Source: Flavobacterium sp. CECT 9288
Lineage (GTDB): Bacteria; Bacteroidota; Bacteroidia; Flavobacteriales; Flavobacteriaceae
Length of the DNA stretch: 64,000 nucleotides
NCBI RefSeq assembly: GCF_918731615.1
Contig: NZ_OU957226.1
Location: 2,977,501-3,041,500 of the forward strand
Reading direction: 5' to 3'
In this document: positions 1 to 8,737 of the stretch, one piece after another
Layout of the letters: each line of letters starts with the position of its first letter
How positions within the stretch are numbered: position 1 is the stretch's first letter
Position numbers and translations under genes: made by a program
The notes under the pieces: model-generated
What the model was told of the DNA's origin: nothing
Databases searched by the model: none
Seen by the model: only the letters and a program-made list of their open reading frames with translations

Positions 1-1145
1 ACCTTAATAGTTTTACTTCCTTCATCTAAAGCTCTTTGCTCATCATCAGATTTCTGACGGTGCGTATCTCTTTTATCTCTTCTATATTTAGCCGCTTTAG
101 ATTTACCACCTTTACCTTGTAGTTTTTCTAAAGTCTCTCTAATTTGATTTTTAACTTCTTCTTCTGTTGGCTCAACTTTTGCAACAATTGCAGGTCTGTT
201 TCCTTTTACGAAACCAGGTCTTGCGCTTCTATTCGCATTAAAACCACCACCACCAGTGTTCGGCGTAATTTTATTTGGATTTGGAGCACCCGGAACAGCA
301 GGAGGCCTTGGCGCACCTGGTTTAGGAGCTATCCTTTTACGTTTATTCTTATTGGCATTAGCTGCCGCAGAACCAGGAGCACCTGGTTTATTAGGTGTAA
401 TCTTTGGCTCTTCTTTTTTCTTTTTAGGCTTATTAAATTGCGATAAATCAATAATTTGTCCTGTTAGAGTAGTACCAGATAATTTTTGGTATTGAGTGGT
501 AATAGTTTCGTCAGCAGCAACCTCTTCAGATTTAACCGGTTCAACTTTTTCAACAACCTTAGGAGCTACAGGTATTTCAGCTACAGGTTCCTTAACTACT
601 TCTTTAGGAGCATTTGCAGGTTTTGATTCTTTAACATCTGAAGTAGTTTTGATATCCAAAGGTTTCGGGACAATTTTATTTTCTGCCGGTGTAATCTTTG
701 CAGCAGGAACTTCAACACTTTTAGGAGCAGATTCTACTTTTGGGGCCTCTTTTACAGGAGGAACAATTGCAGCCTTTTTTGGATTCAAATCAATCTTACC
801 TACTTGAACTGGTCCAGACAAAACGGCTCTTGCCTTTATAACTTCTTGTTGTTTTGCTCGTTCTTCATCAAGTTTACGTTTATCCTCGATCTCTTTTTCT
901 CGCTCTAAACGTAATGCTTCCTTTTCTTTTCTTTTCTCTTCTCCTACTTCTTTTGAAGCTTCTTTATTCCCTTTGTCACCAGCAAATTGACCGCACAAAA
1001 CATTGTATATATCATCAGAAATTTTTGCGTTTGGATTTGCATCAATTGCAATTCCCTTATCTTTTAGATAATCCACAGCTCTTTCCAAAGAAATATTCAA
1101 TTCCCTTAAAACTTTGTTTATTCTAATAATTCTCTCTTCAGACAT
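1..1145 (-). CDS. infB: Translation initiation factor IF-2, N-terminal part (cut by window edge)
   Basis: The frame is open from an ATG at 1145 to the window edge, about 381 codons. It begins MSEERIIRINKVLREL, matching the IF2 N-terminal subdomain that Bacteroidota IF-2 carries, followed by a long charged linker rich in Lys, Glu, Pro and Ala with GAPG-type repeats at about residues 100-330. The visible part stops before the GTPase domain, at a basic segment ending SKTIKV. IF-2 delivers fMet-tRNA to the 30S subunit and promotes subunit joining. The gene lies 110 bp downstream of nusA, in the classical rimP-nusA-infB order, and is probably co-transcribed from the rimP promoter. The low-complexity linker makes residue-level homology weak there; the identification rests on the N-terminus and gene order. 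Confidence 0.93.
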   Translation of the reverse strand, partial: MSEERIIRINKVLRELNISLERAVDYLKDKGIAIDANPNAKISDDIYNVLCGQFAGDKGNKEASKEVGEEKRKEKEALRLEREKEIEDKRKLDEERAKQQEVIKARAVLSGPVQVGKIDLNPKKAAIVPPVKEAPKVESAPKSVEVPAAKITPAENKIVPKPLDIKTTSDVKESKPANAPKEVVKEPVAEIPVAPKVVEKVEPVKSEEVAADETITTQYQKLSGTTLTGQIIDLSQFNKPKKKKEEPKITPNKPGAPGSAAANANKNKRKRIAPKPGAPRPPAVPGAPNPNKITPNTGGGGFNANRSARPGFVKGNRPAIVAKVEPTEEEVKNQIRETLEKLQGKGGKSKAAKYRRDKRDTHRQKSDDEQRALDEGSKTIK

Positions 1146-1255
1146 AAAACCTTTTTATTTTTACCTTTTTTGTTATTCCTCACTTTACTTCTAGCCGATA
1201 CCTACCGAACTAGATTATTTGTAAAATGGCATGTTTATAGTTGAAGACCTGTTGA

Positions 1256-2509
1256 CTAACTGTCAAATTCCTCTTTTAATATTCTCATTACATCTAAGAT
1301 TGTTTCCTCTTCTAGATCTGTTCTTCTAACTAAGTCATCTACATCTTGACTCAAGATACTTTTTGCAGTATCTAAACCAATTTTAGCAAATTCCTCAATA
1401 ACCCAACCCTCAATTTCATCTGAGAATTCAGTTAACTCAACGTCATCCTCATCAGCAGTAGCACCAGCTACATCACCCTCACGAATCACGTCTAATTCAT
1501 ATCCTGTCAATAATCCAGCTAATTTAATATTGTGTCCTCCACGACCAATAGCCTTAGAAACTTCCTCTAATTTCAAGAAAACTTCAGCTCTTTTAGTTTC
1601 CTCATTGATTTTAATTGAAGAAACTTTTGCAGGACTTAAAGCACGTGTAATTAACAACTGAATATTACTAGTATAATTGATAACATCAATATTTTCATTT
1701 CCTAATTCACGAACAATACCATGAATTCTAGAACCTTTCATTCCCACACAAGCTCCTACCGGATCAATTCTATCATCATAAGAATCTACGGCTACTTTTG
1801 CTTTTTCGCCAGGGATTCTTACCACTTTTTTTACCATAATTAAACCGTCAAAAACTTCTGGTATTTCTTGTTCAAATAATTTCTCTAAAAACTTCTCAGA
1901 AGTTCTAGACATAATTATTTGCGGTTTGTTCCCTTTCAATTCAACACTTTCTATAATACCTCTAACGTTATCACCTTTACGGAAAAAGTCAGATGGAATT
2001 TGCTTTTCTTTAGGTAATACAATCTCATTCCCCTCATCATCTACTAAAATAACAACTCTAGGGCGCACATGATGTACTTCGGCAGTATAAATGTCTCCAA
2101 TTAAATCCTTGAATTGCTTGTAAAGATTCGTATTGTCGTGCTCATGTATTTTTGAAATCAAGTTTTGACGTAAAGCAAGAATAGCTCTACGCCCCAAATC
2201 AATAAGTTTTACCTCTTCAGATACTTCTTCACCAATTTCAAAATCTGGTTCAATTTTTCTAGCTTCTGTTAAAGTTATTTCAAGGTGATCAAAGTCTAAA
2301 TCTTCATCCGCAACGATTACTCTTCTTTGCCATATCTCCATATCACCCTTATCAGGATTTATGATGATGTCAAAATTATCATCTGAACCGTACTTTTTCT
2401 TCAATGCATTTCTAAATACATCTTCTAAAATTGCCATAAGCGTTACACGATCAATGAGTTTATCATCTTTAAACTCTGAAAATGAATCGATTAATGCTAA
2501 ATTTTCCAT
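1256..2509 (-). CDS. nusA: Transcription termination/antitermination factor NusA
   Basis: The 417-residue product has NusA architecture: an N-terminal RNA polymerase-binding domain (about 1-130), an S1 domain (about 130-205), then tandem KH domains with the diagnostic GACVGMKGSRI near residue 250 and GRGGHNIKLAG near 320. An acidic tail rich in Asp/Glu follows, instead of the duplicated C-terminal repeats of E. coli NusA. NusA binds RNA polymerase, stimulates pausing and hairpin-dependent termination, and takes part in antitermination. It follows rimP after 13 bp and precedes infB. Because NusA responds to hairpins, the terminator-like hairpin in the rimP leader is a plausible autoregulatory target (inference). 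Confidence 0.97.
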   Translation of the reverse strand: MENLALIDSFSEFKDDKLIDRVTLMAILEDVFRNALKKKYGSDDNFDIIINPDKGDMEIWQRRVIVADEDLDFDHLEITLTEARKIEPDFEIGEEVSEEVKLIDLGRRAILALRQNLISKIHEHDNTNLYKQFKDLIGDIYTAEVHHVRPRVVILVDDEGNEIVLPKEKQIPSDFFRKGDNVRGIIESVELKGNKPQIIMSRTSEKFLEKLFEQEIPEVFDGLIMVKKVVRIPGEKAKVAVDSYDDRIDPVGACVGMKGSRIHGIVRELGNENIDVINYTSNIQLLITRALSPAKVSSIKINEETKRAEVFLKLEEVSKAIGRGGHNIKLAGLLTGYELDVIREGDVAGATADEDDVELTEFSDEIEGWVIEEFAKIGLDTAKSILSQDVDDLVRRTDLEEETILDVMRILKEEFDS

Positions 2510-2522
2510 GCGAATTCTTTAA

Positions 2523-2987
2523 TTAAAATGTTACTGTAACAATTGCTTCTTTAATATCTCCATAAGGAAGTTGTAATTCCTTTTGAATTGTCTCTTTCCC
2601 CTTACCTATTTTTTTAGGCTCTCTTGCTTGCCATGACAAAATTACAAAATCATCATTAGCATCTACTAATTCTGCTTCAATAATTTCTGTATTTGTCTTC
2701 ACAATCAAGGTTCTACCTATATTTTTCTTGTATTGCCTTACTTGTTTCAAGGCAGATCCAACTCCTACTGAGGCCACTTCAAGAGAATAATCTTGCTCTT
2801 CTCTATCTAGTTTACTATCAATATATTTACTCACATCAATACAGTCTTGCAAGGCCACACCTTGATCTCCATCTAGCGCAACAATAACTTTAAAAGCATC
2901 TGTAACTACTAGGTCAATTAGAAATATCGAGGGCTTCTCTGCTAAGCAGTCGCTCAAAACTGAATGTAACTTTTCTTTAAATGTCAT
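2523..2987 (-). CDS. rimP: Ribosome maturation factor RimP
   Basis: I place the start at the ATG at 2987 ([13 protein letters not shown]), giving about 154 residues, the usual RimP length. The frame remains open to an ATG at 3023, but that extension runs through a perfect hairpin and looks like leader RNA. The protein shows the RimP N-terminal alpha/beta domain with the conserved VALDGDQGV segment and a C-terminal SH3-like domain ([18 protein letters not shown]). RimP helps 30S assembly. It is the first gene of the rimP-nusA-infB operon and has its own promoter and leader upstream. Confidence 0.94.
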   Translation of the reverse strand: MTFKEKLHSVLSDCLAEKPSIFLIDLVVTDAFKVIVALDGDQGVALQDCIDVSKYIDSKLDREEQDYSLEVASVGVGSALKQVRQYKKNIGRTLIVKTNTEIIEAELVDANDDFVILSWQAREPKKIGKGKETIQKELQLPYGDIKEAIVTVTF

Positions 2988-3000
2988 ATTTTTATAAAAA

Positions 3001-3021
3001 GAGGGGACTATTCGTCCCCTC
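3001..3021 (-). promoter_or_regulatory. Terminator-like hairpin in the rimP-nusA-infB leader
   Basis: An 8-bp perfect GC-rich stem (GAGGGGAC / GTCCCCTC, loop of 5) is followed on the minus strand by TTTTT, then the rimP ATG 13 nt after the stem. It lies between the promoter -7 box (3050-3057) and the gene, so it is transcribed in the leader. The form is that of an intrinsic terminator or attenuator; sequestration of the ribosome binding region is the alternative. Confidence 0.6.
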
Positions 3022-3049
3022 ATTATCTAGTTTTTAATAAATAACGGTG

Positions 3050-3057
3050 CAAAGATA
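3050..3057 (-). promoter_or_regulatory. Promoter -7 box for rimP-nusA-infB
   Basis: The minus strand reads TATCTTTG, an exact match to the Bacteroidota consensus TAnnTTTG, about 65 nt upstream of the rimP ATG. The -33 element is not clear. Confidence 0.65.
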
Positions 3058-3081
3058 GTGTTTTTTTACAAATTAAAATAA

Positions 3082-3112
3082 TTGACCGCTTTAAAAAAAA
3101 TTCTTATCTTTA
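3082..3112 (+). promoter_or_regulatory. Promoter for the universal stress protein gene
   Basis: TTG at 3082-3084 is followed after 20 bp by TATCTTTA at 3105-3112, one mismatch from TAnnTTTG with normal spacing, about 55 nt before the usp ATG. It diverges from the rimP promoter. Confidence 0.5.
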
Positions 3113-3165
3113 ATATCAAGTTAAAAACAACTTGTTGATTGCCATAATTTAACACCTATTTGATT

Positions 3166-3990
3166 ATGAAACACATTTTAGTTCCCACTGATTTTTCTGA
3201 ACAAGCTGAATACGCATTAAAAGCCGCAGCTCAACTTGCTAAAAAAAACAACGCATCTATTTATCTCTTACATTTATTAGAACTTCCTAGCCAAATGAGC
3301 GATGCTGTTTCGAGCGGAAAAAGCATTCCTGAAGTAATTTTATTTATTCGAAAGGCAAATGAAAGACTGGAGAATATAAAATCACAATCTTACCTAGAGG
3401 GCATTGTGGTAGAAAGTAGCGTTCAGCTAGAGAAAGCATTTTCTGGAATTTTATCCTTTAATGAAACTAACGAAATTGATTTAATTATTATGGGCTCACA
3501 CGGAAGCTCAAACACAGAACACTTATTAATAGGCTCAAATACCGAGAAAGTAGTTCGCCTATCCAAAGCTCCCGTTTTAGTTATCAAGAAAGATCCCGGC
3601 GAATTTCAGATCGAAAAAATAGTTTTCGCATCTGATTTTTCGAAAGAAACCAAAAAACCTTTTAAGAAACTGCTGAAATTTAGTCAAGATACAAATGCAA
3701 AACTGCTTTTAGTCATGATTAATACTCCAAACAGTTTTAAAACCACTCAAAAAAGCGATCAAATTTTAGAAAAATTCCTTAGAAAACATGATTTAGAAAA
3801 CTACTCCACCCACGTATACAATGATACGAATGTTGAAAACGGCATTACTAATTTTGCTAAAAGCAAAGAAGCCGACTTAATTAGCATTTGCACACACGGA
3901 AGAACAAGATTATCCCACTTTTTTAGCGGGAGCATTAGTCAAGGATTGATAAATCATGAATCTAGACCGGTTCTTACTTTCAGAATCTAA
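3166..3990 (+). CDS. Universal stress protein, tandem Usp domains
   Basis: The product has 274 residues from the ATG at 3166; an in-frame TTG lies 6 nt earlier and is less likely. Two Usp domains follow each other: about residues 1-140 (KHILVPTDFSEQAEYALKAA) and 145-274 (KIVFASDFSKETKKPF). The first carries the ATP-binding pattern G-x2-G-x9-G-S (GSHGSSNTEHLLIGS). The second ends CTHGRTRLSHFFSGS, with the first Gly replaced by Cys. Such double-domain Usp proteins are common cytoplasmic stress-response proteins in Flavobacteria; their molecular role is poorly known. The gene is monocistronic, bounded by its own promoter and a strong terminator. Confidence 0.9.
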   Translation: MKHILVPTDFSEQAEYALKAAAQLAKKNNASIYLLHLLELPSQMSDAVSSGKSIPEVILFIRKANERLENIKSQSYLEGIVVESSVQLEKAFSGILSFNETNEIDLIIMGSHGSSNTEHLLIGSNTEKVVRLSKAPVLVIKKDPGEFQIEKIVFASDFSKETKKPFKKLLKFSQDTNAKLLLVMINTPNSFKTTQKSDQILEKFLRKHDLENYSTHVYNDTNVENGITNFAKSKEADLISICTHGRTRLSHFFSGSISQGLINHESRPVLTFRI

Positions 3991-4010
3991 ATTCAAAACG
4001 TATTGTAAAC

Positions 4011-4043
4011 AAAAAAAACCTCTCGATTGAGAGGTTTTTTTTT
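4011..4043 (+). terminator. Intrinsic terminator after the usp gene
   Basis: An 8-bp stem (AACCTCTC 4017-4024 / GAGAGGTT 4029-4036) with loop GATT, preceded by an A-run and followed by a T-run. Its A-run makes it usable on the other strand downstream of tRNA-Gln too. Confidence 0.85.
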
Positions 4044-4046
4044 AAG

Positions 4047-4117
4047 TTGGTCTACTAGGACTCGAACCTAGAAAGACTGCACCAAAAACAGTTGTGTTAC
4101 CATTACACCATAGACCA
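4047..4117 (-). tRNA. tRNA-Gln (anticodon TTG)
   Basis: On the minus strand a full cloverleaf can be folded: acceptor TGGTCTA / TAGACCA with discriminator A; D arm GTGTAATGGTAACAC; anticodon stem ACTGT / GCAGT with loop TTTTGGT, giving anticodon TTG (Gln, CAA codons); and T arm CTAGG-TTCGAGT-CCTAG. The CCA end is not encoded. Confidence 0.95.
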
Positions 4118-4152
4118 GTAAAATGCTTTGCTTTATTGTTGCTTAGCGAGTG

Positions 4153-4183
4153 CAAATTTATACTATTTTTTAGTTTGCACAAA
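4153..4183 (-). promoter_or_regulatory. Promoter of tRNA-Gln
   Basis: The minus strand reads TTTG (4183-4180), a 19-bp spacer, then TAAATTTG (4160-4153): a perfect match to the Bacteroidota TTTG-N19-TAnnTTTG promoter, 36 bp upstream of the tRNA. Confidence 0.8.
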
Positions 4184-4368
4184 TTTTTTTTACATTTTTA
4201 TCAAAAAAAAATCATTCAAATTAAAAAAAAGGACTCGTTAAAGAAGAAAAATATTCATTATCAATAGGTTAGTATTCGAAGATAGTTTTACAGAAAATAA
4301 TGTTAATGCGATGTGGGTTAAACAAAAAAACATTTTCTTTGTAACTTAAATAATATAATACTTGATAC

Positions 4369-7300
4369 ATGGATAAAACAGCATTCAATTTCAATAAATG
4401 GAACACAATCATCGGTTGGCTTACTTTTGGGATAGCATTAATCACCTATAGTTTGACGGTTGAACCCACCATGAGTTTTTGGGATTGTGGAGAATACATT
4501 GCCACTGCTGCAAAATTAGAAGTTGGCCATCCACCAGGTGCTCCATTGTACCAAATGATTGGTGCCTTTTTTGCCATGTTTGCATTAGATAATACAAAGA
4601 TTGCATTGATGGTAAATATGGTATCTGTTTTTTCAAGTGCGTTTACTATTTTATTTATGTTTTGGTCATCATCAATGATTTTGAGAAAAATTGTTGGTCG
4701 ATTTGCATCAACACCTTCATTAAACAAAAACAATGATGTTGTTGTTTTAGGAAGTTCGTTTGTAGGAGCATTGGCGTACACTTTCTCAGATAGTTTTTGG
4801 TACAATGCCGTAGAGGCCGAAGTGTATGCCATGGCTTCCCTTTTAATAGCATTATTGTTTTGGCTTGGCTTACGCTGGGAACAAGATATGGATAAACCAA
4901 GAGGTAATAAATGGTTGCTTATTATATCATTAGTAGTAGGGCTTTCTTTTGGTGTACACTTTATGGCTTTATTAACCATTCCTGCTATTGGTTTTTTATA
5001 TTTCTTTAAAAATTATGAAAAAGTAACTGTTAAGAGTTTCATTATTGCAAATGTCGTAGTGATTTCTATTTTGTTATTTATTTTTAAATTGCTACTGCCA
5101 CTTACCATGGCTTTCTTTGGTAAAACCGAAGTTTTTATGGTAAATAATTTAGGATTACCTTTTGACTCTGGAACATTGTTTGTTGCTATACTTATTGCTG
5201 TTTTGTTTTATTTTGGTTTGCAATACACGAAGAAAAAACAACTAATTACATACAACACTCTATTGCTTTGTGTACTTTTCATCCTAATTGGTTTTTCTAC
5301 CTGGATGATGTTACCTATTCGTGCCAATGCTAATACAGTTATTAATGAAAATAAACCATCTGATGCACGCGAAGTTCTCGCCTACTATAATAGAGAACAA
5401 TACGGAGTTAATCCTCTTTTTTACGGCCCTCAATACACTGAAAATTTTGCAGGTTTAGACAAGGATAATCCGTACTTGGACAAAGCACCAAACTATGAGC
5501 GAGATTATAAAACTGGCAAATATGTTATTGTAAATAATTTTAAAAACGCAGAGCAAAATTCTGATGATAATCATAAAACCATCTTGCCAAGAATGTGGAG
5601 CGCTGAGCATATTGAGAATTATATGAATTTTACTAATCCTCCAGCGTTTAGACTAAATCCTGATTATCCTTATGAAGAAGATCTTGCAAAATACGGCATT
5701 GACCCTAGCCAATTAAGCGAAGAAGATTATAACAAAGCCATAGCGCAACTAAAGAGTGAAACAGAAAAAATTGTAAACGAGTTTAGACAAGCGTATGCAC
5801 AACAACAAATTGACAATGAAGGATATGTTAAATTCTTAAAAAGTTATGGCGACTATTTATTAATTGAAAAACCTACCACAGCAGACAATTTAGGCTTTAT
5901 GGTTGAATACCAATTTGGCTATATGTACTGGAGGTATTTAATGTGGAACTTTGTAGGGAGACAAAACGATGTGCAAGGAAGATATGATTATCTTGATGGA
6001 AACTGGTTGAGTGGTATTTCATTTATTGATGAATTACATTTAGGAAGTCAAGAAAACTTACCTTCAGATGTGACAAACAACAAAGGTAGAAACGTATATT
6101 TCTTTTTGCCTTTTATTCTAGGACTTATTGGTTTAATGTATCACGCCAATAAAGATTTAAAAAGTTTTTATGTTCTACTTGCCTTATTTCTTTTTACAGG
6201 AATTGCATTGAAAATATACCTAAACGAAAGACCATTTGAACCACGAGAACGAGATTATGCTCTTGTAGGATCGTTTTATGTGTTTGCGATCTGGATTGGT
6301 TTTGGCGTATATGCTTTATATGAGAGCGCTCAAAAATACTTAGCCCCAAAAATTGCTGGCCCAATAATGATTAGTGCTTGTTTACTTGCAGCTCCCGTTT
6401 TAATGGCATCTCAAAACTGGGATGATCATGACCGTTCAGGGAAATCTACTGCTGTAGCTATGGCAAAAGCATACTTAACTTCATGTGATCCTAATGCTAT
6501 TTTGTTCACCATTGGGGATAACGACACTTTCCCTTTGTGGTATGCCCAAGAAATTGAAGGTGTAAGAACTGACATTAAAATTGTAAATACTAGTTTGTTC
6601 ATGACCGATTGGTATATCGATCAAATGAAAACCAAAACATACGAATCAGATGCTTTGCCGATTTCATTTACGCATGATCAATACGTGGGTGACAAATTAG
6701 ACTATGTGGCATTTATCCCTAAAATAGACACCCGTTGGGACATTAAAGATTTGATTGATTTTATTAAAAATCCAAAATCAACGGTTGAAATGCAAAACGG
6801 ACAAACGATTCATTTTTATCCAACAAACAAAATCAGAATTCCAGTTGATAAAAATACAATTATCAAAAATAAAGTTGTTTCGGCGCAATACTTTGACTCA
6901 ATAGTTCCATACATTGACATTGATGTTAGCAAAAATGCCTTGTACAAAAACCGATTGATGATGCTAGATATAGTTGCAAATAACAACTGGAAACGCCCTA
7001 TCTATTTTAGTGGCGGTGCATTTGATAACGAAGATTACATTTGGATGAAAGAGTATCTTCAACTAGAAGGAATGGTATACAAACTGGTTCCTGTTAAAAC
7101 TACTTTACCTAAAGATGCTAGCCCACTAGACATGGGACAATTGGATTCAGATAAAATGTATGATATTGTCATGAAATGGGAATGGGGTAACGGAGAAAGT
7201 ACTACCATTTATCATGATCCTGAAACTAGACGCAACAGTATCAACTACAGATCATACCTTTCTAGATTGATGAACCAACTCATTAAGGAAGGCAAAACCG

Positions 7301-7659
7301 ATAAGGCAAAGAAAGTTATAGATCTCGCAATGACTAAACTTCCAGTAGAATACTTTGGTTACTACTCCCTTGTGGAGCCATTTGCAGATGGATATTACAA
7401 AACAGGTGAGAAAGCTAAAGCTCAACAATTATTGGATAAACTAACCCAGAAATACCGTGAAAATCTTAATTATTATGGTGGTTTAAAAGCTAGTGAGCAG
7501 TCAAGCATTGTGATTCCTATTGTTACAGATATAGAACGATATAGAAGCTTGCTAAAAGTAATGAAAGAAAATAACGATCTAGCATTTTACAATATGCACA
7601 GAGCTACATTTAATACCTACATAAAAATGTTTGAACGTTTTGAACGTGATAGAGAATAA
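4369..7659 (+). CDS. DUF2723 family multi-pass membrane protein (GT-C-like, TMEM260-related)
   Basis: The protein has 1096 residues. The N-terminal half starts with the conserved DUF2723 signature around TVEPTMSFWDCGEYIATAAKLEVGHPPGAPLYQ (residues about 30-60), including an acidic pair in the first extracytoplasmic loop typical of GT-C glycosyltransferases. Roughly 10-12 hydrophobic segments follow up to about residue 690, with a large soluble insert at about 330-530. A periplasmic C-terminal domain (GDNDTFPLWYAQE at about 720) and a TPR-like end follow. The family is related to eukaryotic TMEM260, an O-mannosyltransferase, so a role in protein O-glycosylation across the inner membrane is a reasonable inference, not shown here. 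It is preceded by a 250-bp gap without another gene and followed by a terminator. Confidence 0.88.
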   Translation: MDKTAFNFNKWNTIIGWLTFGIALITYSLTVEPTMSFWDCGEYIATAAKLEVGHPPGAPLYQMIGAFFAMFALDNTKIALMVNMVSVFSSAFTILFMFWSSSMILRKIVGRFASTPSLNKNNDVVVLGSSFVGALAYTFSDSFWYNAVEAEVYAMASLLIALLFWLGLRWEQDMDKPRGNKWLLIISLVVGLSFGVHFMALLTIPAIGFLYFFKNYEKVTVKSFIIANVVVISILLFIFKLLLPLTMAFFGKTEVFMVNNLGLPFDSGTLFVAILIAVLFYFGLQYTKKKQLITYNTLLLCVLFILIGFSTWMMLPIRANANTVINENKPSDAREVLAYYNREQYGVNPLFYGPQYTENFAGLDKDNPYLDKAPNYERDYKTGKYVIVNNFKNAEQNSDDNHKTILPRMWSAEHIENYMNFTNPPAFRLNPDYPYEEDLAKYGIDPSQLSEEDYNKAIAQLKSETEKIVNEFRQAYAQQQIDNEGYVKFLKSYGDYLLIEKPTTADNLGFMVEYQFGYMYWRYLMWNFVGRQNDVQGRYDYLDGNWLSGISFIDELHLGSQENLPSDVTNNKGRNVYFFLPFILGLIGLMYHANKDLKSFYVLLALFLFTGIALKIYLNERPFEPRERDYALVGSFYVFAIWIGFGVYALYESAQKYLAPKIAGPIMISACLLAAPVLMASQNWDDHDRSGKSTAVAMAKAYLTSCDPNAILFTIGDNDTFPLWYAQEIEGVRTDIKIVNTSLFMTDWYIDQMKTKTYESDALPISFTHDQYVGDKLDYVAFIPKIDTRWDIKDLIDFIKNPKSTVEMQNGQTIHFYPTNKIRIPVDKNTIIKNKVVSAQYFDSIVPYIDIDVSKNALYKNRLMMLDIVANNNWKRPIYFSGGAFDNEDYIWMKEYLQLEGMVYKLVPVKTTLPKDASPLDMGQLDSDKMYDIVMKWEWGNGESTTIYHDPETRRNSINYRSYLSRLMNQLIKEGKTDKAKKVIDLAMTKLPVEYFGYYSLVEPFADGYYKTGEKAKAQQLLDKLTQKYRENLNYYGGLKASEQSSIVIPIVTDIERYRSLLKVMKENNDLAFYNMHRATFNTYIKMFERFERDRE

Positions 7660-7674
7660 ATAAAATAGCATTTA

Positions 7675-7706
7675 AAATAGCGGCAATCATGTCGCTATTT
7701 TTTTTA
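7675..7706 (+). terminator. Intrinsic terminator after the DUF2723 gene
   Basis: Stem AAATAGCG (7675-7682) / CGCTATTT (7693-7700) followed by a T-run. It overlaps a possible upstream ATG of the next gene (7689), which is a reason to prefer the downstream start there. Confidence 0.75.
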
Positions 7707-7718
7707 ACTTTCTTTGAG

Positions 7719-8372
7719 ATGAAATTGTACTGGGTCAAAACTAATAAACTAATTAAGACACTGTTCTCAAAATGGATTTGGGACATTCCAAACACAAAAA
7801 AAGTGGTTTATCTCACTTTTGATGATGGTCCCACACCCGAAGTAACATCATGGGTATTGGATGAATTGAACAAATACAATTTTAAAACTACCTTTTTTTG
7901 TATAGGTGATAACATTCGTAAATATCCCGTAATATTTAAAAAAATTATAAGTGAAGGCCATGCTGTAGGGAATCATACCTTCAATCATTTAAACGGATGG
8001 AAGACATCAACGCAAAACTACATTGACAACACGGAGCTTTGTCAAGAAATAATAGACAAGAATATGCAATACAATTCTGATTCTAAAATTTTTCGTCCGC
8101 CTTACGGCAAAATAAAAAAAGCTCAGTCTAGAGCTTTATTAAAAATGGGATATAAAATAATTATGTGGGATGTTTTAAGCGCCGATTTTGATGGAAAGAT
8201 AACCAATGAAGAATGCTTGAACAATGTAATTATGAACTTGCAGCCAGGGAGTATTATTGTTTTTCATGACAGTATAAAAGCTTTTGAAAAACTAAAATAC
8301 GTGTTACCCGCAACCTTACAATATTTACAAGATAACAACTATGAAACGAAAGTTATAGGTAATGATAATTAA
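7719..8372 (+). CDS. Polysaccharide deacetylase (NodB/CE4 family)
   Basis: I choose the ATG at 7719 (MKLYWVKTNKLIKTLF, 217 residues) because the earlier ATG at 7689 lies inside the preceding terminator. All CE4 motifs are visible: TFDDGP (metal-binding Asp and general base), H-T-F-N-H, FRPPYG, MWDVLSADF and IVFHDS. The enzyme should remove acetyl groups from a GlcNAc-containing polymer such as peptidoglycan or an exopolysaccharide; the substrate cannot be told. No clear signal peptide is seen. Its stop overlaps by 4 bp the stop of the convergent thioredoxin-like gene, with no room for a terminator between them. Confidence 0.9.
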   Translation: MKLYWVKTNKLIKTLFSKWIWDIPNTKKVVYLTFDDGPTPEVTSWVLDELNKYNFKTTFFCIGDNIRKYPVIFKKIISEGHAVGNHTFNHLNGWKTSTQNYIDNTELCQEIIDKNMQYNSDSKIFRPPYGKIKKAQSRALLKMGYKIIMWDVLSADFDGKITNEECLNNVIMNLQPGSIIVFHDSIKAFEKLKYVLPATLQYLQDNNYETKVIGNDN

Positions 8373-8665
8373 TACTGTCCTTGAACAATACTAATAAGAG
8401 TATTTGCATCGAGCTCTCCAGATTGTCTCCAAATCATTTGGCCTTGCTTATAAAGCATCAATGTTGGGAGTCCTTTAATGCGAAGTGCATTGGCTAATTC
8501 TTGGTTTTTATCAACGTCTATCCTTATAACCTTAGCTTTATCACCAAGAGCAGCTGCTACATCTCTAATAACGGGATGCATGGCTACCGAAGATTCATTC
8601 CAATCCGTATAAAAATCAATTAATACGGGCACTTGAGTATGTAAAAGTTCTCCAAATTTTGACAT
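8369..8665 (-). CDS. Thioredoxin-fold protein without catalytic cysteines
   Basis: The 98-residue protein aligns along its whole length with thioredoxin: DFYTDW, then ALGDKAKVIRIDVDKNQELANALRIKGLPTLMLYKQG with the cis-proline segment kept. The usual WCGPC active site reads WNESS here, and there is no cysteine anywhere in the protein, so it cannot act as a dithiol-disulfide reductase. A scaffold or binding role is possible but unproven. It is cytoplasmic with no signal peptide and has its own TAnnTTTG box (8716-8723). Confidence 0.88.
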   Translation of the reverse strand: MSKFGELLHTQVPVLIDFYTDWNESSVAMHPVIRDVAAALGDKAKVIRIDVDKNQELANALRIKGLPTLMLYKQGQMIWRQSGELDANTLISIVQGQY

Positions 8666-8715
8666 AAACCTTAATATTTAGTTTTCTAAATGTAATACAA
8701 GAGATTGATAATATA

Positions 8716-8723
8716 CAAATGTA
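8716..8723 (-). promoter_or_regulatory. Promoter -7 box for the thioredoxin-like gene
   Basis: The minus strand reads TACATTTG, an exact TAnnTTTG match, about 50 nt upstream of the start and downstream of the metallophosphoesterase stop. No clear -33 box. Confidence 0.5.
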
Positions 8724-8737
8724 ACATTTTTAACGAA

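Noticed and set aside
144..807. Plus-strand open frames over the first kilobase
   Set aside because: They are antisense shadows of the low-complexity Pro/Ala/Lys linker of infB on the minus strand.
2988..3023. Possible 12-residue N-terminal extension of rimP from the ATG at 3023
   Set aside because: The extension is the translation of a perfect GC-rich hairpin followed by T's; the ATG at 2987 matches the usual RimP N-terminus.
4442..4979. Minus-strand open frames of up to 177 codons within the DUF2723 gene
   Set aside because: They are antisense to a well supported membrane protein and have no recognisable domain or promoter.
7689..7718. Upstream ATG for the polysaccharide deacetylase
   Set aside because: It falls in the terminator of the preceding gene and the added residues are not typical of the family.
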